Positions 5,841 through 9,695 of a stretch of DNA of 9,695 nucleotides are shown piece by piece. The position numbers and the translations under genes are program-made. How positions within the stretch are numbered: the first letter of the stretch is position 1; every line of letters starts with the position of its first letter. The notes under the pieces were generated by a model. It saw only the letters and a list, made by a program, of their open reading frames with translations. It did not search any database and had not been told where the DNA came from. Origin of the DNA: Actinomycetes bacterium (GTDB lineage Bacteria > Actinomycetota > Acidimicrobiia > Acidimicrobiales > Palsa-688). The stretch spans positions 1 through 9,695 of the forward strand of contig JAKAXN010000159.1 of the NCBI GenBank assembly GCA_021816565.1, read 5' to 3'.

Positions 5841-7609
5841 GAGCCCGGGGCGGTGACCGGGACGCCCCGGCGGCGGGCCCGCCTCTGCAGGGTCCGGTCC
5901 CGGTACCACGGCCGGAGCCGGACCCGGACCGGCGGCAGGTGCCCGTAGATCAGCACCCCCTCACCGGGCGGCGTCCGCCGCAGTTCGTCGGTGGGGGCCA
6001 GCCGGCGCAGCACCGTCGAGGTGGAACGGGTACGCCGGCCGTCCCGCAGATCCTCGGTGGTGCTCACCTCCCGGATGGCCTGCTCCCCGGCCAGACCCGA
6101 GATCAGATCGAGGGTGCCGAGGTCCGACACCCCGGAGAGCAGGACCTTGGCCCGGTGGTTGTTGGCGATGGTACGGGCCCGTTCGGGGTCGTAGCGGGCC
6201 GCCAGCTGGGCCAGGTCCTGGCACACCGTCACCAGCTGGATGCCCAGGCCGGCCCCCGTCGATGCCAGCGTGTCGAGATCCCGGATGGGGGCGATGTTGG
6301 CCGCCTCGTCGAGCACCAGCAGCAGCGGCGGGTCCAGGGGGCGGCCGGTGGCGGCGACGGCGCGGACCGCCTCGGCGACCACCGCCGACACCAGGGCCGC
6401 GAACAGCCCCTGCACCCGGTTCTGCTCGTGGCTGGGACCGCACAGGTACAGCGTCCCGCGCCGGTGCAGGAGGTCGGCCAGGTCGATGTCACAACCGGCG
6501 GTCGAGGCCGCCACCACCGGGTCCTCGAAGGGGGACAGCACCGTCTCGAGAGTGGTGGCAACCGAGCTTCGCACCCGCTCCTCCCGCCCAGCGCAGGCGG
6601 TGAGGGCCAGGGCCGCATCCATCTCCCCCGCCATCTCCAGCAGCCGGGCCGGCTCGTCGAGCTGGCCCAAGTCGGTCCACCTGACCACCTCGGCCATGCC
6701 CGCCCCCGAGCGCTCCGCCGCCAGCAGCAATGGGGCCAGCTGCTTGGCGGCCATCGAGTACCAGAACGCGGCGTCGGCCATGCCCCGGCGGCCGGGGGTG
6801 GACTCCACCAGCCACCCGGCCGTCCGCTGGGCGTCGGACCACGACCGGCTGGCCGCCAGCGGCGACCACCGCGAAAGCGGCCCGAGACCGGAGCCCTGGG
6901 TGGGGTCGAACACCGCGCAGGGACCGGCACCCGAGCGCCAGGCCATGGTGTGGGCCGCCAGGTCGTCCTTGACGGATGTGGCCACCACCGGGCCCCGCCA
7001 TTCGAGCAGCGCCGGTATGGCCAGGCCGCTGGTCTTGCCGGACTGGGTGGGCCCCAGGACCAGGAGGGAATGGCGGGTCTCGGTGGCCACCAGCCGGGAG
7101 CGGCCGGCGATCGGCCGGGGCACCATCCGGCCCACCACCAGCCGCCCGGCCCGCCCCACCCGGCCGGGCCGTCCCACACGCCCCACCAGCACGGCGCGCA
7201 CGTCGCCGGGTCGGGCCCAACCATCGCCCCGGCGCACCGGCCCGGCCCCGGAACCGCCGGTCCCACCGGCACCGGGCCGGTGCCCGATCGCGCCGCGGCC
7301 GGCCAGGGCGGCGGCCGCACCGACCGCCAGCCCGGCGGCACCCCACGCGTAGAACAGCCCGGCTCCCGCCCGCCTCCATCCGCCCACCGCCGGCCACGCC
7401 GCCCCCGGATCGGTCATGGACCGCGGCAGGCGGCGGATCACCCCGACCAGGGCGGCCAGGCCCAGGTGCGGCCAGCGCCCGGTGGCCGACCAGTCGGCCA
7501 GCTGCCCGGTCAGCCACACCCAGCCGACTGCGGAGGCCACTACCGCGACCACTGCGAGCAGCACCGCTTCGGCGTCACCGGCGGGTGGGCGGACCGGCTC
7601 ACGCCTCAT
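5765..7609 (-). CDS. VirD4/TraG-family type IV coupling ATPase
   Basis: This 614-residue protein resembles type IV coupling proteins, membrane-anchored hexameric ATPases that bring DNA or protein substrates to a secretion channel. Two membrane spans lie at about residues 14-35 and 82-104. A Gly/Arg-rich linker (about 105-165) follows, then Walker A GPTQSGKT (186-193) and Walker B LLLVLDEA (429-436). A CQDLAQL segment (463-469) and the RPWYRD-type end (566-571) are seen in actinobacterial TraM-recognition/VirD4 proteins. The ATG at 7609 overlaps the end of the VirB4-like gene by 11 bases and has a good ribosome binding site, GGGGAG (7621-7616), six bases upstream. Residues from about 590 on lie antisense to the polymerase gene and look like unconserved basic tail. 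No relaxase is seen nearby, so DNA transfer as the role is inference. Confidence 0.88.
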   Translation of the reverse strand: MRREPVRPPAGDAEAVLLAVVAVVASAVGWVWLTGQLADWSATGRWPHLGLAALVGVIRRLPRSMTDPGAAWPAVGGWRRAGAGLFYAWGAAGLAVGAAAALAGRGAIGHRPGAGGTGGSGAGPVRRGDGWARPGDVRAVLVGRVGRPGRVGRAGRLVVGRMVPRPIAGRSRLVATETRHSLLVLGPTQSGKTSGLAIPALLEWRGPVVATSVKDDLAAHTMAWRSGAGPCAVFDPTQGSGLGPLSRWSPLAASRSWSDAQRTAGWLVESTPGRRGMADAAFWYSMAAKQLAPLLLAAERSGAGMAEVVRWTDLGQLDEPARLLEMAGEMDAALALTACAGREERVRSSVATTLETVLSPFEDPVVAASTAGCDIDLADLLHRRGTLYLCGPSHEQNRVQGLFAALVSAVVAEAVRAVAATGRPLDPPLLLVLDEAANIAPIRDLDTLASTGAGLGIQLVTVCQDLAQLAARYDPERARTIANNHRAKVLLSGVSDLGTLDLISGLAGEQAIREVSTTEDLRDGRRTRSTSTVLRRLAPTDELRRTPPGEGVLIYGHLPPVRVRLRPWYRDRTLQRRARRRGVPVTAPGSQGSAGRSLRARLGATRGGSPGIFG

Positions 7610-8927
7610 GACGCGCTCCCCGCCGGGAGGCCGCCACCGCGGCTGCGACGCGCTCCGGACCCCCGGGGGCCGGCGGGGGCCCGCCGCCGGTCATGGCGGC
7701 ATCGGTGTCGACCAGCAGCCGCTCTGTGTCCGACAGGGCGTGCTGGACCACGTGGGACCGCCCGCCGACCTTCCACAGGGCCACCCCCCGGGGTAGGCGG
7801 GGTACGAGCTCGGTCTCGGTCCTGGTGAGGCCGAGCACCCGAGCCGTGATCTCGGCCTCGGATGGCGACTGGCCGAAGACGATCCTGGTCTCCGAGTCGG
7901 AGAGGAGGCCGTCGGCCAGCTTCTGCTGGGCTGATCCGTCGGCGCCGGCGGCCTTCAGGTCCGAGACCCGGTGCACCACCGCCACGTTGGCGACGCCCAA
8001 CGCCCGGGACAGCTTGAAGATCGACTGGGCCCAGCGGGCTGTCGACAGGTCGGCCAGGATGGCCCACGCCTCGTCCATCACGACCAGGCGCTGGACCCCG
8101 TCCCGCCGGCCCAGGCGGGCCTGCAGCCAGGCGGTGGCGCAGGCCATCACCAGAGGCAGGGCCGGGGAGGCGAAAGTGGCGGACAGGTCGAGCACGACCA
8201 CCTCCGCACCCATGTCGGTGCCGGCCGTGGTGGGGCCGTCGAACATGCCGGCCAGGTCCCCCCGGGCCAGTCGGCGCAGCTCGAGGGCCGCTACCCGGCC
8301 GTCGGCGGCCAGCCCGGGCCGGTCGGTCCCCACTGCGGCAGCGGAGGCGGCGTCGGGCTCGAGCAGCGCTTCGACCACGTGCTCCAGGACGGGCTGGGTT
8401 CGGGCCGCCGAGACGGCCCGGACGGCGATCTCCAGAGCCGTGCGTTCCTCCGGTCGCAGCGGCCGGCCCATGCATGACGCCAGGAGCGACGCCGTCAGCT
8501 CCAGCCGGGGCCGGACCCGCCCGTCGGCGCGGTCCTGCTCACCGGCGCCGACCGGCAGGTCGAGCGGGTTGAGCCGCAGCGCCCCCCCGGGGGCCAGGGT
8601 CAGCGGCCGGGTCCCGCAGGCGGACGCCAGCGGCCCGTACTCGCCTTTGGGGTCGATGATCCAGGCCTGGCGGCCGAAGGCCAGGTGGCGCCAGACGAGG
8701 GTCTTGATGAAGCTGGACTTGCCCCGGCCCAGCTGGCCGAGCACCAGGGCGTTCGGGCTGGTTATACGCCCCAGCCGGTACAGCTCCCACGGGTCGTAGC
8801 AGAACAATCCGCCGAGCAGGTCGTGGCCGATCAGCGGGCCGTCACCGGCCGGGCCCCCGCCGGAGGCGAAGGGGTACACCGCCTGCAGATGGGCCGTGGT
8901 GGCCCGATGCGCCGGGGGCGGCTTCAC
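7599..8927 (-). CDS. VirB4-like secretion ATPase, C-terminal ATPase half (SCO6881-like)
   Basis: This 442-residue protein corresponds to the ATPase half of VirB4, the motor of type IV secretion. The N-terminal HRATTAHLQAVYPF (residues 7-20) and YDPWELY (44-50) are recalled signatures of the actinobacterial ATP-binding protein found next to SCO6880-family genes. Walker A is GQLGRGKS (64-71), followed by WIIDPKGEYG (89-98). Walker B is LVVMDEAW (281-288), and VHRVSDL (318-324) and SDSETRIVFGQ (343-353) follow. The end is a Pro/Ala/Arg-rich tail. The frame stays open upstream to 9152, but that stretch overlaps the conserved end of the preceding gene. I chose the GTG at 8927, which lies 7 bases after that gene's stop with GAGG five bases before it. 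It overlaps the coupling-protein start by 11 bases, so the genes are probably translated together. Confidence 0.88.
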   Translation of the reverse strand: MKPPPAHRATTAHLQAVYPFASGGGPAGDGPLIGHDLLGGLFCYDPWELYRLGRITSPNALVLGQLGRGKSSFIKTLVWRHLAFGRQAWIIDPKGEYGPLASACGTRPLTLAPGGALRLNPLDLPVGAGEQDRADGRVRPRLELTASLLASCMGRPLRPEERTALEIAVRAVSAARTQPVLEHVVEALLEPDAASAAAVGTDRPGLAADGRVAALELRRLARGDLAGMFDGPTTAGTDMGAEVVVLDLSATFASPALPLVMACATAWLQARLGRRDGVQRLVVMDEAWAILADLSTARWAQSIFKLSRALGVANVAVVHRVSDLKAAGADGSAQQKLADGLLSDSETRIVFGQSPSEAEITARVLGLTRTETELVPRLPRGVALWKVGGRSHVVQHALSDTERLLVDTDAAMTGGGPPPAPGGPERVAAAVAASRRGARHEA

Positions 8928-8934
8928 CGGGGCC

Positions 8935-9695
8935 TCAACGCAGTCCCCGCCCGATCGGCAGTGTCCAGCCCAGCGCTTCGGCCTGGCGGCCGTAGAGCCG
9001 CCGGAGCTCCAGGCGGGCAGCCTGGGCCGCCTGCTCGAGCTCCGCGCAGGCCAGAGCCAGCGCGTCGGGGGCGGCGGCGGCCACCGAGACGTAGGCGCTG
9101 AAGCGGTACTCGACGTGGCCGTCGGCCAACTCCCTCTCCCGTCTGGTCGCACCTTCGGCCTCCCGGTCCCGCCGGGCGCTCGGCAAGAAGCCGGCCCGGC
9201 TGCGGATCTCGGCGTCGGCCAGGTCGGCGGTGCGGGCGGAGCGGACCTCCCGCAGAGCCCGCTCGGCCGGCACCGGCGCCATGACCGCCGATATGGTCCT
9301 CCGGCCTGGACCGATCAGAAGCGGCAGCAGGAAGTCCGGGCCGACGCCGACGCGGGGCCACTCGGCCACCCAGTAGGTGGCGTGCCAGTCCCCGTCCACC
9401 TGCACCGCCGACCAGGTCTCGCGGACGGCCAGGGAGTTGCATCCGAGGAGCCGGCGGAGCTGCCCGGCGTCGAGCGCAGGCCCCGGCTCCAGGTCGGCCT
9501 GGCGCAGCTGTCCCTCGAGGAACCGCAGCTCCCGACCGAGGACCTCCGGGGCGGACCCCGGTCTCCGCCCCCTCTCCGGCCGGACCGTGACGGCCAGCCA
9601 GGTGTCGTGACAGCGGGTGGCCGGCCCGGCGGCTCCGAGCAGGGCCCGGTAGCTGCGCCGGGCCGCCCCCACTGCCGCCGGGGCGTCGCCGTCCC
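8935..9695 (-). CDS. SCO6880-family protein, VirB4 N-terminal-like, partial
   Basis: The frame is open to the window's right edge, so the N-terminus is missing. About 252 C-terminal residues are present, against roughly 450-500 for the family as I recall it. The recognisable features, counted from the GTG at 9672, are SYRALLGAAGPATR (7-20), DGDWHATYWVAEWPR (93-107), VGPDFLLPLL (110-119), RTADLADAEIRSRAGFLPSARR (147-168), ELADGHVEYRFSAYV (181-195) and the terminal WTLPIGRGLR (236-245). These match the SCO6880 family, a conserved actinobacterial component encoded beside a VirB4-type ATPase and thought to be a counterpart of VirB4's N-terminal domain. No P-loop is seen in the visible part. The GTG at 9672 is internal to the domain and is not taken as the start. 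The next gene starts 7 bases after its stop, which points to one operon. Confidence 0.85.
   Translation of the reverse strand, partial: DGDAPAAVGAARRSYRALLGAAGPATRCHDTWLAVTVRPERGRRPGSAPEVLGRELRFLEGQLRQADLEPGPALDAGQLRRLLGCNSLAVRETWSAVQVDGDWHATYWVAEWPRVGVGPDFLLPLLIGPGRRTISAVMAPVPAERALREVRSARTADLADAEIRSRAGFLPSARRDREAEGATRRERELADGHVEYRFSAYVSVAAAAPDALALACAELEQAAQAARLELRRLYGRQAEALGWTLPIGRGLR

Noticed and set aside
5465..7828. 787-residue open frame on the + strand
   Set aside because: It is antisense to the coupling-protein gene, is Pro/Gly/Arg/His-rich and shows no domain motifs. It is a shadow frame allowed by high GC.
8928..9152. Longer VirB4-like reading frame starting upstream at 9152
   Set aside because: The extra 75 residues are compositionally odd and overlap the conserved WTLPIGRGLR end of the SCO6880-family gene in another frame. 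The GTG at 8927 restores the family N-terminus.

Overview
The window is very GC-rich and almost entirely coding, with strong G/C preference at third codon positions. An actinobacterium is the best guess. A MurT/GatD pair, a stand-alone LigD-type polymerase, a polyphosphate-glucokinase-like ROK kinase, and above all a SCO6880-type split VirB4 module all point that way. I cannot fix the order; a deep-branching lineage such as Acidimicrobiia is possible but is inference only. Start codons include ATG and GTG, and several genes overlap or sit a few bases apart.

Layout. (1) 102-950 (+): a ROK-family sugar kinase with a short basic, repeated C-terminal tail. (2) 955-4237 (-): a tight three-gene operon read as murT, gatD, pncB. 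MurT and GatD together amidate the D-Glu of lipid II. Nicotinate phosphoribosyltransferase (NAD salvage) follows after 2 bases. The ROK gene and pncB converge with 4 bases between their stop codons. (3) 4238-4283: a 46-base divergent gap that must hold the promoters for murT (left) and doxX (right). (4) 4284-5840 (+): a DoxX-family membrane protein followed after 3 bases by a stand-alone LigD/PrimPol-like polymerase domain protein of the NHEJ family. (5) 5765-9695 (-): a type IV secretion-like module read right to left. It holds the C-terminal part of a SCO6880-family protein (VirB4 N-terminal-like, cut by the window edge), a VirB4 C-terminal ATPase, and a VirD4/TraG-type coupling ATPase. The last gene runs 76 bases antisense into the end of the polymerase gene.

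How they work together. murT/gatD form one enzyme, and pncB is probably co-transcribed with them. The three rightmost genes look like the cytoplasmic motor section of a conjugation or secretion apparatus. They carry two separate P-loop ATPases, and no relaxase, integrase, transposase or attachment site is visible. Nothing in the window marks it as a recently arrived element. Non-coding sequence totals only about 160 bases. I found no tRNA, rRNA, CRISPR array, insertion sequence or convincing intrinsic terminator. The features most worth a second look are the secretion-like module, the antisense 3' overlap, the doxX-polymerase pairing, the ROK kinase's altered active-site signature and basic tail, and two matching leaderless-type promoter motifs.
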